Shown here in pieces: positions 8,380-17,359 of a DNA stretch of 64,000 nucleotides. The stretch is from Lentisphaeria bacterium (lineage in GTDB: Bacteria > Verrucomicrobiota > Lentisphaeria > Victivallales > UBA1829). A model generated the notes under the pieces. It saw nothing but the letters and a program-made list of their open reading frames with translations. It did not search any database and was not told the DNA's origin. Within the stretch, counting starts at the first letter, position 1. Every line of letters starts with the position of its first letter. The stretch is from NCBI GenBank assembly GCA_017629515.1, contig JAGBXB010000054.1, forward strand, positions 1-64,000, read 5' to 3'. Both the position numbers and the translations under genes were made by a program.

Positions 8380-9201
8380 ATGAAAAATAAACATACACCG
8401 CTGCTTGTCAGTGTACCGGTCAACCGGCAGGCCCGTTTTTCGATGGTCGCGCTGTTCCGTGAAAGGGTGGAGTTCATCCGGGATTACACCTTGCCTTTTA
8501 ATTTACTGTCAGTGTGTACGCAGGCAGACGGAAAAGACGCTTCCGTCATGCGCAACTTGCGGACCGGCGAAGTGTTTTTCAGGGAGCCGGGGTTGTTTTC
8601 CCTTTGTCCATGCGGTCTGCCGATGAGATATCATCACACTTTCAGAAATGAACATATAGCGATACATTTCAAGCTGGAGCTATTTCCGGGTGTGGATGTA
8701 TTTTCGGGGCAGCAGCATGTCATTCTGGAAAAATCTCTGCCTATGATGCAGGAAGTGCAAAGTATCTTTGAAACCGGAGATCCGGTGCTGCAGCTTTCCA
8801 GAAGTCAGGAGTTCGCCCTGCGTTTCTGTCATCGCCACTGGCCGGAATATTATGCTTTTGAACTCAGAGAAATGCAGCGGTTCAGCGATGTTTTGTATTT
8901 TGTCCGCGAACAGGCAGATGCTTCGACGACTGCGGCAGAACTTGCATCGCTCATGCATTTGCCGGAGTCCGCATTTTTCCGGGAATTCCGCACCGTTTTC
9001 AATATTTCTCCGAAACAATTTCTCCAGCAGGAGATATTCAATAAGGCCGCCCAGCTGCTGCTTATGCCGGAAATGTCGGTCAAATTGACCGCTGCACGAT
9101 TGAATTTTACCTCGGAATTTTATTTTTCTCATTTCTTCAAGAGATTAAGCGGCGTTTCACCCAAAAAATACAGAGAAACACATCTGTTTTCTGCTCAATG
9201 A
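8380..9201 (+). CDS. AraC family transcriptional regulator
   Basis: The 273-residue protein has an N-terminal cupin-like sensing region (about residues 1-150) and a C-terminal double helix-turn-helix, with LASLMHLPESAFFREFRTVF as the first part and AARLNFTSEFYFSHFFKRLS as the second. CTGGAAAC precedes the ATG. It is divergent from the YuiF-type transporter gene and separated by 267 bp that hold both promoters. Control of that transporter by a small ligand is therefore the simplest proposal, but the ligand is unknown. Confidence 0.88.
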   Translation: MKNKHTPLLVSVPVNRQARFSMVALFRERVEFIRDYTLPFNLLSVCTQADGKDASVMRNLRTGEVFFREPGLFSLCPCGLPMRYHHTFRNEHIAIHFKLELFPGVDVFSGQQHVILEKSLPMMQEVQSIFETGDPVLQLSRSQEFALRFCHRHWPEYYAFELREMQRFSDVLYFVREQADASTTAAELASLMHLPESAFFREFRTVFNISPKQFLQQEIFNKAAQLLLMPEMSVKLTAARLNFTSEFYFSHFFKRLSGVSPKKYRETHLFSAQ

Positions 9202-9244
9202 TTTTTGTTCCCGGCAAAATGGCGAAATGAAAAAACGGAACGAT

Positions 9245-10132
9245 TCAGAGATTTACATTCTTTTTTCTCCAGTTCCCCGGAGTGACTCCATAATGCTCCC
9301 GGAATGCTTTGATAAAAGAAGGCACCGAAGCAAATCCGCATTCGTAAGAAAGCATTTTTGTTGAAATATTGTTTTTTGATTTCAGCAACTCCACCCCGCG
9401 GCGCAAACGCATTTCTTTGAGAAACACAAAAGGCGCAAGTTTGAATTCACGGTAAAACCACCGCCGCAAAGATGCTTCACTGCATCCGGCTATGGCGATC
9501 AATTCTTTCATATCTATGGAACGGTGGAGATTGCCTTCCATAAATTTGACCACCTTCTGCATCGAAGACAAATTGTTTTCCTGCATGACATAGCATGACA
9601 GCTCCCCCAGCAATCTGTAGACGGCACTTGAAAGTTCCACTGTCGAATTTCCGGAAGACTCCATCATCTGAGCGATCTCATCGAACATTTTCACCAACTT
9701 TTCCGGCTCAGGCACTTTTACGATACAGAAACTACAGAACCCGAAAGCACTGAGCAGAGCTTCCAAAGCCATTCCGTCAATGATCAGGCACAGTTTTCTG
9801 CGCCATTGGGTCCCGCTGTTGACCATTGTCACAGTGGTACCGGGCACAATAACAGAACAATCTCCGGCAGATGCGATATGGGATTTGTCTTCCATCCGGA
9901 ATTCAACAGCTCCTTCAAGAATCAGCTCCAGTGCAAGTTTCGGATAATTATTGTGCTTGAACCAGCGTTTGTCCCGACGGCTCTCATCCAAAAACTGGAC
10001 CGGTGAAAGGGGAAACTTGGGATTGTTCGGCAAAACGACTTTTCTGTGCAGCATACCTTTACGCACCCCGGTATCCCAGGAGTCGAAACTATCCTCTTTG
10101 AAACCGATCTGTGAACGCGTTATCTCTGCCAT
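9245..10132 (-). CDS. AraC family transcriptional regulator
   Basis: The start at 10132 (MAEITRSQIGFKED, ribosome site CAGGA) gives 295 residues. A cupin-like N-terminal domain is followed by the C-terminal helix-turn-helix pair, with KELIAIAGCSEASLRRWFYR and LSYECGFASVPSFIKAFREH recognisable. It is divergent from the pseudopilin/DUF4838 operon. The intergenic region has TTCGGAT repeats next to that operon's promoter, which suggests activation of the polysaccharide module in response to a sugar. The ligand and the binding sites are inferred, not shown. Confidence 0.88.
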   Translation of the reverse strand: MAEITRSQIGFKEDSFDSWDTGVRKGMLHRKVVLPNNPKFPLSPVQFLDESRRDKRWFKHNNYPKLALELILEGAVEFRMEDKSHIASAGDCSVIVPGTTVTMVNSGTQWRRKLCLIIDGMALEALLSAFGFCSFCIVKVPEPEKLVKMFDEIAQMMESSGNSTVELSSAVYRLLGELSCYVMQENNLSSMQKVVKFMEGNLHRSIDMKELIAIAGCSEASLRRWFYREFKLAPFVFLKEMRLRRGVELLKSKNNISTKMLSYECGFASVPSFIKAFREHYGVTPGNWRKKNVNL

Positions 10133-10178
10133 TTTATGAGTATCCTGAATTAAAATAAATTTTCCGAAAAACACACAC

Positions 10179-10320
10179 TTCGGATAACTCTGTCATATAA
10201 GATAACATTCTGATGACAAAATAGCAAGCCTTTTTTTCGCCATGAACGGATTTTTATATCAGATGACCGTTTCGGATAACTATACACTTCAAAAACAAGT
10301 TGCACAAAACAAATTCGGAT
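10179..10320. repeat. TTCGGATAACT direct repeats, candidate AraC sites
   Basis: TTCGGATAACT occurs at 10179-10189 and 10271-10281, and a shorter TTCGGAT at 10314-10320. The second copy ends 19 bp before the -35 box and the third lies between the -35 and -10 boxes. Spaced direct repeats near a promoter are typical of AraC-family activators. Confidence 0.5.
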
Positions 10321-10328
10321 TGTATATT
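10300..10328 (+). promoter_or_regulatory. Promoter of the pseudopilin/DUF4838 operon
   Basis: TTGCAC (10300-10305) and TATATT (10323-10328) are 17 bp apart, followed by a ~42-nt leader to the ATG at 10377. The start at 10242 lies upstream of it and is rejected. Confidence 0.6.
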
Positions 10329-10376
10329 TTTACAGTATGTTTCTTTTCATTAAAAAATAATTTGTCGGAGAAATTT

Positions 10377-11405
10377 ATGGAACAGCTGATTCATTGTCCA
10401 AGTTCCCGCTTTCAAGCGGAGTGTTCACACACGCATCAGACAGCATCAACGCTTCGCAAGTCCGGAACATCATTCGCCAGATCATCATTCACGCTGATCG
10501 AACTGCTGGTGGGTGCAACTTGTCAAGTATGTGTTTTTCCGTTGTATTACCTCAAAAAAAATTATAAAAACTACACATCCTTACGCCCGACAGGGCGCAC
10601 TTCACGCTTTTTTTGCGAATGCAAAAAAAGCTCTTCACACCTTCACACCTTCACTCAATCGGCGTTTACGCTGATTGAACTATTGGTTGTCATTGCCATC
10701 ATCGCCATTCTTGCAAGTATGCTTCTTCCGGCATTGAGCAGAGCAAGAGAGACAGCACGACAGGTCAACTGCCTGAACAATCTCAAACAGATTTTTGTTT
10801 ACTGGTCACTTTATGCCGATGACAGTAAAGGATATGTTTACGCAACCCATTATGAAGATGCTTCTTCCGGCCGTACCTATGGCCACTGGTACAGAGTCCT
10901 TGCCAAAGACGCGGCAGGTTATGCTCCCTATACATTGAAACAGGTGGATGACAACAAGGTGAAAAGTCTCCGCTGTGAAACGGTATTGAATGTATTTAAT
11001 AAAAACGGTTATGACATAATCTCCGGAACACAGCTTAATACTTATGCCACTTACAATGTCTGCCAGAACCTGAACAGCGAAGCCAATAACGGCTATTTTA
11101 CAGGCACAAGAGACTCAAAAAGATATTTCAATCTTTTCAGCGTGAAAAACCCTTCCCATTTGCACTATTTCAACTGTGCAAAGGATTACGCCAATCAAAG
11201 GATCTACGGACACCACGGCAACAGCAGCAAGATCCCTTTGCTTTTCTGCAGCGGAACGGCAAGAATGTTTGACTTCAAAAATGAAAAAAGACCTGCGGAT
11301 AATTACTTTCCCCTGTTTAAATCTGCCTACGGCCCATTCTGGGAAAAACAGAAATTCAACAATAGTTACTACCCCTGCAAAGGGGATGCTTTCACCGCAA
11401 GATAA
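10377..11405 (+). CDS. Type II pseudopilin-like protein with two prepilin signals
   Basis: Starting at the ATG at 10377 (CGGAG upstream) gives 342 residues. The protein has two copies of the prepilin motif in one frame: [11 protein letters not shown] (codon 10488), then a 59-codon step, then [18 protein letters not shown] (codon 10665) with the complete hydrophobic helix. The second has the usual Ala before Phe and Glu at +5, so it is the likely processing site; the first lacks the helix. The C-terminus has a degenerate H-x9-DG-type element ([13 protein letters not shown]). Such proteins are common next to secreted hydrolases in this phylum; whether they form fibres is unknown. The DUF4838 gene follows 35 bp downstream. 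Confidence 0.75.
   Translation: MEQLIHCPSSRFQAECSHTHQTASTLRKSGTSFARSSFTLIELLVGATCQVCVFPLYYLKKNYKNYTSLRPTGRTSRFFCECKKSSSHLHTFTQSAFTLIELLVVIAIIAILASMLLPALSRARETARQVNCLNNLKQIFVYWSLYADDSKGYVYATHYEDASSGRTYGHWYRVLAKDAAGYAPYTLKQVDDNKVKSLRCETVLNVFNKNGYDIISGTQLNTYATYNVCQNLNSEANNGYFTGTRDSKRYFNLFSVKNPSHLHYFNCAKDYANQRIYGHHGNSSKIPLLFCSGTARMFDFKNEKRPADNYFPLFKSAYGPFWEKQKFNNSYYPCKGDAFTAR
10606..10631. other. Perfect hairpin inside the prepilin insert
   Basis: GCTTTTTTTGC (10606-10616) and GCAAAAAAAGC (10621-10631) form an 11-bp perfect stem with the loop GAAT. It is immediately followed by three copies of an 8-bp unit, CTTCACAC, CTTCACAC and CTTCACTC (10633-10656). The stretch lies between the two prepilin motifs and is in frame. 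Confidence 0.6.
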
Positions 11406-11440
11406 TTTTTATAAAAACATAAAAAAAGAAAGGAAAAAAA

Positions 11441-14365
11441 ATGTTATTCACCCCGGCAAAGTCTGTTATCATTCTGCTTGCTTTATCCGCACTCCTTCCC
11501 CTTTGGGGCAAAGAGTATTTCCTCATGGAAAAAGGCAAAGCACTGTGTGAGATCGTTATTCCCGCCGACGCTCCGGAAAATTACAAATATGCGGCAAAGG
11601 AACTTTCAAAATACCTTGCCCTCATCGGCAAAGGCAATGCCCCTGCCATTGTAAATAAGGCAACCGGCAAAGCCTATCCCATCTCCTTCAAGGAAACCAA
11701 AGATACTGCCCTGAAACAGGATGGATTCCGCATCACTGCAAATGACAAAGGACTCCTGATCGAACACAATACAGGTGTGGGAGCCTTATACGGGGCATAC
11801 GGGATCCTGAAAAAATATGGCGGGATCGTGTGGCTCGTTCCCGGTAAAGACGGGGAATATTATAAAGTAAAGGAAGTGATTTCCGTTCCGGAGGGTTCTT
11901 TCATACGCAATCCTTTCCGCCGCATCCGTGCCGGAAACAATCTGGGACTTTCCCGGGAAGGCAGAGAGTGGCTCCCCCGCAATAACATGAACAATCTTAC
12001 AAGCCGTCCGAAACTCAACAAAAATAAAGAGTATCAGGCACTGGGAGCAAAAGTAGCCGAAGGCTATCACTGCTTCACCCGGCTTCTTACAGGTGAATAT
12101 GATAACTGGAAAAAAATGAATGCCAAACTGGATATTCTTTATAAGGAACACCCGGAATACTTCCCTCTGATCAACGGCAAACGCACCCATCTCAACAACG
12201 CCCGGGGAACATTCAGTGACAAGCAGCCCTGCACCACCAATAAAGATGTGCTGCGTATCATGAAGAAAAATCTGGAATACTGCATCGAAAACAGGGTCTA
12301 TCCTGACGGGATCTACCTTTTCTACAATAATGACGGTACTGCCTGGTGCCAGTGCGAAAACTGTAAGAAAGTGGATTCAAAAGCGGACAGGGAAAATAAC
12401 TGGATGACCCACCGTTACTGGAAACTTTATCAGGATCTTACAAAAGATATCCTGAAAAAATATCCGGATGCCATCATCATCGGCAATCCCTACCAGAACT
12501 TCCAGGAACTCCCCGAAAACAGATCCCTTATCCAGAAATCCGGCTGGATCGAACTGGGTTTCAACCGTACCTGCTGGCGGCATAATATAGATGATCCCAA
12601 ATGCCTTACCAATCCCTCCTATCTGCGCAAATACCTTGCCTGGGGTTCTCTGGGCAACCCCATGACCAGCTGGGAACAGTTGACCTCGGCCGGACGCAAT
12701 TTTCTTCCGGTGGAATTCACTGTCCGTGACCGCCTGAAATTCTATAAAAAGATCAATTGTGAAATGTTCCCGGAAGTGATGGCACCCTATACAAATATCA
12801 AACGCTGGCCGAAAATGACACAGGATATGTGGCTTGCCATGTGGCAGAGTATGTATTTTATTGCCGGCGCCCAGTGGGATGAAAATTTCGACTTTGATAA
12901 AGAGTATGAAAAAATCAATTCTCTCTACTACGGCAAAGGCTGGGAAGGCGGCATGAAAGAATTGCGTACTTATCTTATAAAAGTTTACAGTGAAACTTCC
13001 GGCTGTGCCGGTCATGGTCACGGCAATCCGCTGGGGAAAATGCTGACCACCCCCGGAGCAAAAGGGAAAATTATTGCCCTCTTTGACAAAGCGGAAAAAG
13101 CCGCAGCAAAAGATCCGGATAAACGGGCACTCAAACATGTGAAAATGGACAGAGAATTTTTCAATCTCACCTGGGAAAACACCTATAATTCCTTCATCAC
13201 CAATTTCCGGGAGATCACCGCCTACCGCCGAAAAGGCAATATAAAGATCGACGGAATCATTGAGGAACAGGATTGGAAAAATGCGGATATCATTTCCAAT
13301 TTCACCAATCAGAGAGGGGCAGTAAAAAACGGTAAAAGCGTCTTTGTTCCCGTTCCCGATAAAGAACAGACCTTCCTGCGGATCGTCTATGAACCGGACT
13401 ACATCTATTTTGCCATTGAAGCAATGGAACCAACTCCGGACAAGATGATAACAGCGATCACAAAGAAAGATGGTCCTGTCTGGGATGACAATACTCTGGA
13501 GATCTTCCTCTCCCACCCGGATATGGGCAACAGCTACTATCAGATGATCTACAACGCCAGAGGCGTCTGCTATGACCATATTGTTGTACCCGGAAAAGGC
13601 AATGACAAAAAGTTTGATGCCAAAGGGGAGTTTGCGGTAAAAGTCCTGAAAGACCGCTGGGTACTGGAAGGAAGATTCCCCACCGATAATCTGGGAGAAA
13701 AATGCTTTGACGGAAATATCTGGAAACTCAATGTCGAAAGAAGAAGATTTCTTTCCGATGGAACAAATATCCCTTCCAGTTTGAGTACAGGAATGGGCAA
13801 AAGCGTCGCCGTATTCCAGAATGTGAACTTTACAAAAGAACGCAAGATCCACCTTGCCAGTGCAGGAAGTATGGAAACAAGGGTCTTTGCCAATGGTTCC
13901 CTCAATGAACTGGAAGATGCGAAAAATAACGGCAATCTGAAAAGATGGAAAGTTATCGGCGGCAAAGCTCCGAAAAGCTGGATGTTCGGCGGTGCGGGAA
14001 AGGATTCGGAACTGGAAATGCTCCTCCACCCCGGAAGCAGCAACAACTATTATATCAGAAGTAAGAGTGGTCTGGTATTCCAGCGTTACCGGGCAGTCCC
14101 CACCCATGTAAAATACTCTCTCAAAGCAAAAGGCAAAGGAAAACTTTGGGTCTTCTGTCTGCAGGAAACACAGAAGAAAGGAGAAAAACGGGCTAAAGGA
14201 CTCCCGGCTCATACTTTCAAAACCCTTTCCATAGATTCCAAAGACTGGCAGACTTATACATTTGAGTACAAAACCAACATCCCGGACATGCACATCTTCC
14301 CCGGTTTCAAAGTAACTTCCGGAGAAGTCTTTGTGGATGACCTGATGGCGGTACCGGTAAAATAA
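11441..14365 (+). CDS. Secreted DUF4838 glycoside-hydrolase-like protein with CBM9-like domain
   Basis: This 974-residue protein starts with a signal peptide (MLFTPAKSVIILLALSALLP) and is probably exported or lipid-free extracellular. An alpha-glucuronidase-like N-terminal domain spans about 25-140. The DUF4838 core follows, with the marker segment DGTAWCQCENCKKVD near residue 302. A CBM9-like sandwich begins at IKIDGIIEEQDW near residue 600, and a second jelly roll ends the protein. The reaction is not established; polysaccharide hydrolysis is inferred. AAAGAAAGGA precedes the ATG. It pairs with the upstream pseudopilin and is closely similar in layout to the gene at 37398. Confidence 0.85.
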   Translation: MLFTPAKSVIILLALSALLPLWGKEYFLMEKGKALCEIVIPADAPENYKYAAKELSKYLALIGKGNAPAIVNKATGKAYPISFKETKDTALKQDGFRITANDKGLLIEHNTGVGALYGAYGILKKYGGIVWLVPGKDGEYYKVKEVISVPEGSFIRNPFRRIRAGNNLGLSREGREWLPRNNMNNLTSRPKLNKNKEYQALGAKVAEGYHCFTRLLTGEYDNWKKMNAKLDILYKEHPEYFPLINGKRTHLNNARGTFSDKQPCTTNKDVLRIMKKNLEYCIENRVYPDGIYLFYNNDGTAWCQCENCKKVDSKADRENNWMTHRYWKLYQDLTKDILKKYPDAIIIGNPYQNFQELPENRSLIQKSGWIELGFNRTCWRHNIDDPKCLTNPSYLRKYLAWGSLGNPMTSWEQLTSAGRNFLPVEFTVRDRLKFYKKINCEMFPEVMAPYTNIKRWPKMTQDMWLAMWQSMYFIAGAQWDENFDFDKEYEKINSLYYGKGWEGGMKELRTYLIKVYSETSGCAGHGHGNPLGKMLTTPGAKGKIIALFDKAEKAAAKDPDKRALKHVKMDREFFNLTWENTYNSFITNFREITAYRRKGNIKIDGIIEEQDWKNADIISNFTNQRGAVKNGKSVFVPVPDKEQTFLRIVYEPDYIYFAIEAMEPTPDKMITAITKKDGPVWDDNTLEIFLSHPDMGNSYYQMIYNARGVCYDHIVVPGKGNDKKFDAKGEFAVKVLKDRWVLEGRFPTDNLGEKCFDGNIWKLNVERRRFLSDGTNIPSSLSTGMGKSVAVFQNVNFTKERKIHLASAGSMETRVFANGSLNELEDAKNNGNLKRWKVIGGKAPKSWMFGGAGKDSELEMLLHPGSSNNYYIRSKSGLVFQRYRAVPTHVKYSLKAKGKGKLWVFCLQETQKKGEKRAKGLPAHTFKTLSIDSKDWQTYTFEYKTNIPDMHIFPGFKVTSGEVFVDDLMAVPVK

Positions 14366-14389
14366 ATTTAAAAAAAATTTTTTCAACCT

Positions 14390-14435
14390 TGCGTCCGGTA
14401 AAAAGCAGATATAGATTATTACCGGACGCATTTTT
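14390..14435 (+). terminator. Intrinsic terminator after the DUF4838 gene
   Basis: TGCGTCCGGTAA (14390-14401) pairs perfectly with TTACCGGACGCA (14419-14430) and is followed by TTTTT. The next gene starts 31 bp later, so it depends on read-through or on an unseen promoter. Confidence 0.9.
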
Positions 14436-14465
14436 ATTTAGAAAGGTTCAACAGGAGTTGTTTTT

Positions 14466-15779
14466 ATGCAGATAGCCCATTTTAAAAGAAATATCACCCC
14501 GGAAATCCCCTGCCTTGTCGCAGGATATACCTATACCGATGTGGCCAAAAAAGTAAGAGATGATCTTTTTATGACAGGCTTATGCTGTGATGACGGTAAA
14601 AACAGAATCCTTATCCTCTCCTTTGATCTTCTTGCACTGGATGAGTGGTTTATAAAAAGAACAAGAAAAAACTGTGCAGAGATTCTGCAGGTACCGGAAA
14701 GTGCCGTGCTTTTTACCTGTACCCATAATCACTCCGGCCCCCAGACGATCGCAGAAGCCAATGCGGAAGATAAAGAAAATCTTCCTTATATGGAGATGTT
14801 GGAAAATGCCATTTATGAGGAAGCAAAGAAATTGAAAGAGGCTGTGTTCACTTCCTGCGATGTATATTTTTACAGTGCCCGGACCGATGAAAACCGCAAC
14901 CGCCGTTATACCTCTTGTGACAATATGGCTTCTTTCACTCCCCACCGGCGGGAAATGCTTCCTCTTGCAGACGGATTTGCCGATAAGGAGTTTGGCGCAT
15001 TGATCTTTACCCTGCCGGGAAAACATGATCCCATTTATGCCGTCGGAAATTATGCCGCCCATCCCCTTGCCGGACATTGCGCCGGATTGGGGTCATACTG
15101 CATCTCGGCAGATTTCCCCGGCGCATTCAGAAAATATGTGGAAGAAGAGTCCGGTGCCGAGTGTATGTATATTTCCGGAGCCTCCGGGGATATGATCCCC
15201 AAAGAGGATGAACTTGGTTCGGAAGCCGCAAGGCAGATGGGGGTGAATCTGGCAAAAGTCATGCTGGGAGCAATGGTGGATGCGCCCCGCAATCCGGCAA
15301 GATTCAAATTGCAGGATCCCCATACAGGTTCTCTGATCACTTCTTTCAAAGCCCCCCTGCGGAAAAGATATTATAAAAACCCGGAAAAACTTGCTTCATA
15401 TTATGTGGATCAGGAGGAGTTCTGCGAAGAGATCCAGATCGTGAATATCGGAGAGATCGCCTTTGTGGGTCTTCCCGGCGAACCTTGTGCGGAACTGGGA
15501 CAGGAAATCAAATGGCACAGCCCATTTAAAAAGACCTTTATTGCTTTTTGTGCCACTTCCTATATTGATTATATCGTTCCGGCAAACTTTTTTATTTCCG
15601 GCGGGTATGAATCCAAAGTCCACCGTTTTTCCGCCCGCAATACCATTGATTTTGTCAAATGCGCTGTTGACGGACTTTTCTCCTTGCATGACAAAGTATA
15701 TCCCGTCGCTGACGGCATGGAACCCTATCCGGATAATCTGGATCTTCCCCTGGTGAATCTCCTGCCCAACCGTCAGTAA
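14466..15779 (+). CDS. Neutral/alkaline non-lysosomal ceramidase-like protein
   Basis: The 437-residue protein opens MQIAHFKRNITPEIPCLVAG and contains FTCTHNHSGPQT near residue 82, the metal and catalytic segment of the neutral ceramidase N-terminal domain, followed by a YAAHPLAGH segment. The family's C-terminal Ig-like domain appears to be absent and there is no signal peptide. Bacterial members of this wider group often lie next to carbohydrate genes and may cleave other amide or ester substrates, so ceramide is not assumed. CAGGAG precedes the ATG. It follows the DUF4838 gene behind a terminator. Confidence 0.75.
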   Translation: MQIAHFKRNITPEIPCLVAGYTYTDVAKKVRDDLFMTGLCCDDGKNRILILSFDLLALDEWFIKRTRKNCAEILQVPESAVLFTCTHNHSGPQTIAEANAEDKENLPYMEMLENAIYEEAKKLKEAVFTSCDVYFYSARTDENRNRRYTSCDNMASFTPHRREMLPLADGFADKEFGALIFTLPGKHDPIYAVGNYAAHPLAGHCAGLGSYCISADFPGAFRKYVEEESGAECMYISGASGDMIPKEDELGSEAARQMGVNLAKVMLGAMVDAPRNPARFKLQDPHTGSLITSFKAPLRKRYYKNPEKLASYYVDQEEFCEEIQIVNIGEIAFVGLPGEPCAELGQEIKWHSPFKKTFIAFCATSYIDYIVPANFFISGGYESKVHRFSARNTIDFVKCAVDGLFSLHDKVYPVADGMEPYPDNLDLPLVNLLPNRQ

Positions 15780-15786
15780 TACCCCC

Positions 15787-15814
15787 TTGACTTTACCGCA
15801 TTTTATGCTATATT
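15787..15814 (+). promoter_or_regulatory. Promoter of the NusG-like/GT39-like operon
   Basis: TTGACT (15787-15792) and an extended -10 TGC-TATATT (15809-15814) are 16 bp apart. This is a near-consensus promoter and it gives a leader of about 55 nt. Confidence 0.65.
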
Positions 15815-15874
15815 AATGGCAAATAGGAAATATAGAAAAATACACGCAACAGAAAAAAATACGATCCAGTTGCA

Positions 15875-16435
15875 GTGTTTCAACATGGAAAGAATCCGGA
15901 TTTGACAGAAATCATCAAACAGGAAGCCCGTTTTTGGGGGTTTGGATATGTAAAACCGAAAACGGAAAAAAAGGTATGGGAAAACCTGAAAAAGAAAGGG
16001 ATCAGCTGTTATCTTCCCCTGATCCCCAGAGCAAGGATGCACCATTCCACAAAAATCGTTACTCTTGTACCGCTTCTTCCTTCCTATATATTCCTCTGCC
16101 TTGATGATGAAGAACGCCGGGAATTGAAAAAAGCAGAAAAAGAGTTTATCCGGATTGAATTATTACATGAAAAGGGACAGGAAGAGCAATTTATAAGAGA
16201 ATTGAATATACTGACAAAATGCGAAGAACTGGCAAAAACCTCCCCCGTACTGGTCAATCCGGATATTGTTGCGGGAGATGATGTAATGATTATTGACGGG
16301 CCGCTGAAAGGCTTGCAGACAAAAGTCCTGCACCGGGACGATAAAACAGACAGTATCATTATCAATCTGCCACTCTTCCATACCCACCTTGAATACCCCC
16401 TCCCCGCAGGAGAATTAAAAAAGATAACTTCATAA
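15875..16435 (+). CDS. NusG/RfaH-type specialised transcription factor (UpxY/LoaP-like)
   Basis: The protein has about 186 residues. An N-terminal NGN domain (ARFWGFGYVKPKTEKKVWE, then ISCYLPLIP and PSYIFLCL) is followed by a KOW-type C-terminal domain (VAGDDVMIIDGPLKGLQTKV). The length and low similarity to core NusG point to a specialised paralogue that rides on RNA polymerase and blocks termination in one or a few operons. No ATG is in frame: the start is GTG at 15875 or TTG at 15902, the latter having GGAAAG upstream. It is followed 33 bp later by a GT39-like gene and lies next to a polysaccharide cluster, the usual target of such factors. Confidence 0.82.
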   Translation: MFQHGKNPDLTEIIKQEARFWGFGYVKPKTEKKVWENLKKKGISCYLPLIPRARMHHSTKIVTLVPLLPSYIFLCLDDEERRELKKAEKEFIRIELLHEKGQEEQFIRELNILTKCEELAKTSPVLVNPDIVAGDDVMIIDGPLKGLQTKVLHRDDKTDSIIINLPLFHTHLEYPLPAGELKKITS

Positions 16436-16468
16436 CATTTTTATATGGATTTCCAAAAGGTCAATCCT

Positions 16469-17359
16469 ATGCTGCTTAAAGATACGATCACAAATCTCTC
16501 TCCCCGCAGGAAAACAGTTGCCGCGTTACTGGGCATCACCATGCTTTGCAGCGGTCTGCTTTTGCTCAATCATTTTCTCTTTCCCGAACAGGGAAGAGAC
16601 TCCATGCTGTATATCGGATGGATAAAATGTTGGCATGAAGGAGGATTTAAGCTGGTCCTTGCAAAACATCCCGGCTATTATCTTCCCCCATTTTATTTTT
16701 ACATTGGACATCTCTTCATGTATGCCGGGTTGTCGGCAGAGACGGCAGGATTGTGTATATCCATGCTTTGCGGTATGTTCATGCCCCTTATCACCTTTGC
16801 AATGGCGTATGAAATAACACAGAAAAAAAATATTTCTCTTATTGCCGCACTTCTTGTGGCAGCAAATCCGATCCTTATTGAGTTGGCATGCTGTGTTCAA
16901 AGAGATATGCCTTATCTGTGTTTCTTTACCCTCTCCTGTTATCTCTTTATTGCCGGGATCAGAAGAAACAAATGGTTTTGCTATCTGCTTTCGGGACTCG
17001 TTTTTATGCTTTCCTTTCTTACAAGATATGAAGCAATAGAGTTTCTCCCCCTTGTTGTACTCTATTTTGTCCTTGCGCTGCTGTTCAGACATGATAAGTG
17101 GTATTATATCTGCCGCAATTTTCTCCTTTTTCTTGCCGGTGTCACTGTTTCCGGAGTACTGCTTCTTACGGCGATGGATACTTCCGATGCAAAAATGATA
17201 AAACTGTATCAGAAATTTTATAAAGATAAAATGGCACTTACGAAAAGATTATACAGGAAAAAACCGCAAAAAACGCCAGGACAAGTCGGGAAAAAAGTTA
17301 TCCCGGCAGCAAAAAAAGCTCTTCCTGTAAAAAAATCTATTAAGGAGGTGAAAAAATGA
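16469..17359 (+). CDS. GT39-like membrane protein, N-terminal half
   Basis: About 296 residues starting at MLLKDTITNLS (AAAGG upstream; an ATG at 16445 is an alternative). It has a segment with GRDSMLYIGWIKCWHEGG, the acidic loop typical of ArnT/PMT-like glycosyltransferases that use polyprenyl-phosphate sugars, then about eight hydrophobic helices. It ends in a Lys/Pro-rich cytoplasmic tail instead of the remaining helices, which are encoded in the next, overlapping frame. It is therefore half of a split GT39-fold protein. The likely role is glycosylation of an envelope lipid or glycan. Confidence 0.72.
   Translation: MLLKDTITNLSPRRKTVAALLGITMLCSGLLLLNHFLFPEQGRDSMLYIGWIKCWHEGGFKLVLAKHPGYYLPPFYFYIGHLFMYAGLSAETAGLCISMLCGMFMPLITFAMAYEITQKKNISLIAALLVAANPILIELACCVQRDMPYLCFFTLSCYLFIAGIRRNKWFCYLLSGLVFMLSFLTRYEAIEFLPLVVLYFVLALLFRHDKWYYICRNFLLFLAGVTVSGVLLLTAMDTSDAKMIKLYQKFYKDKMALTKRLYRKKPQKTPGQVGKKVIPAAKKALPVKKSIKEVKK

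Noticed and set aside
12377-14431. Long minus-strand open frame opposite the first DUF4838 gene
   Set aside because: It mirrors the coding strand of a well-supported gene, has no ribosome site and no recognisable domain; the long frame follows from codon use on the plus strand.
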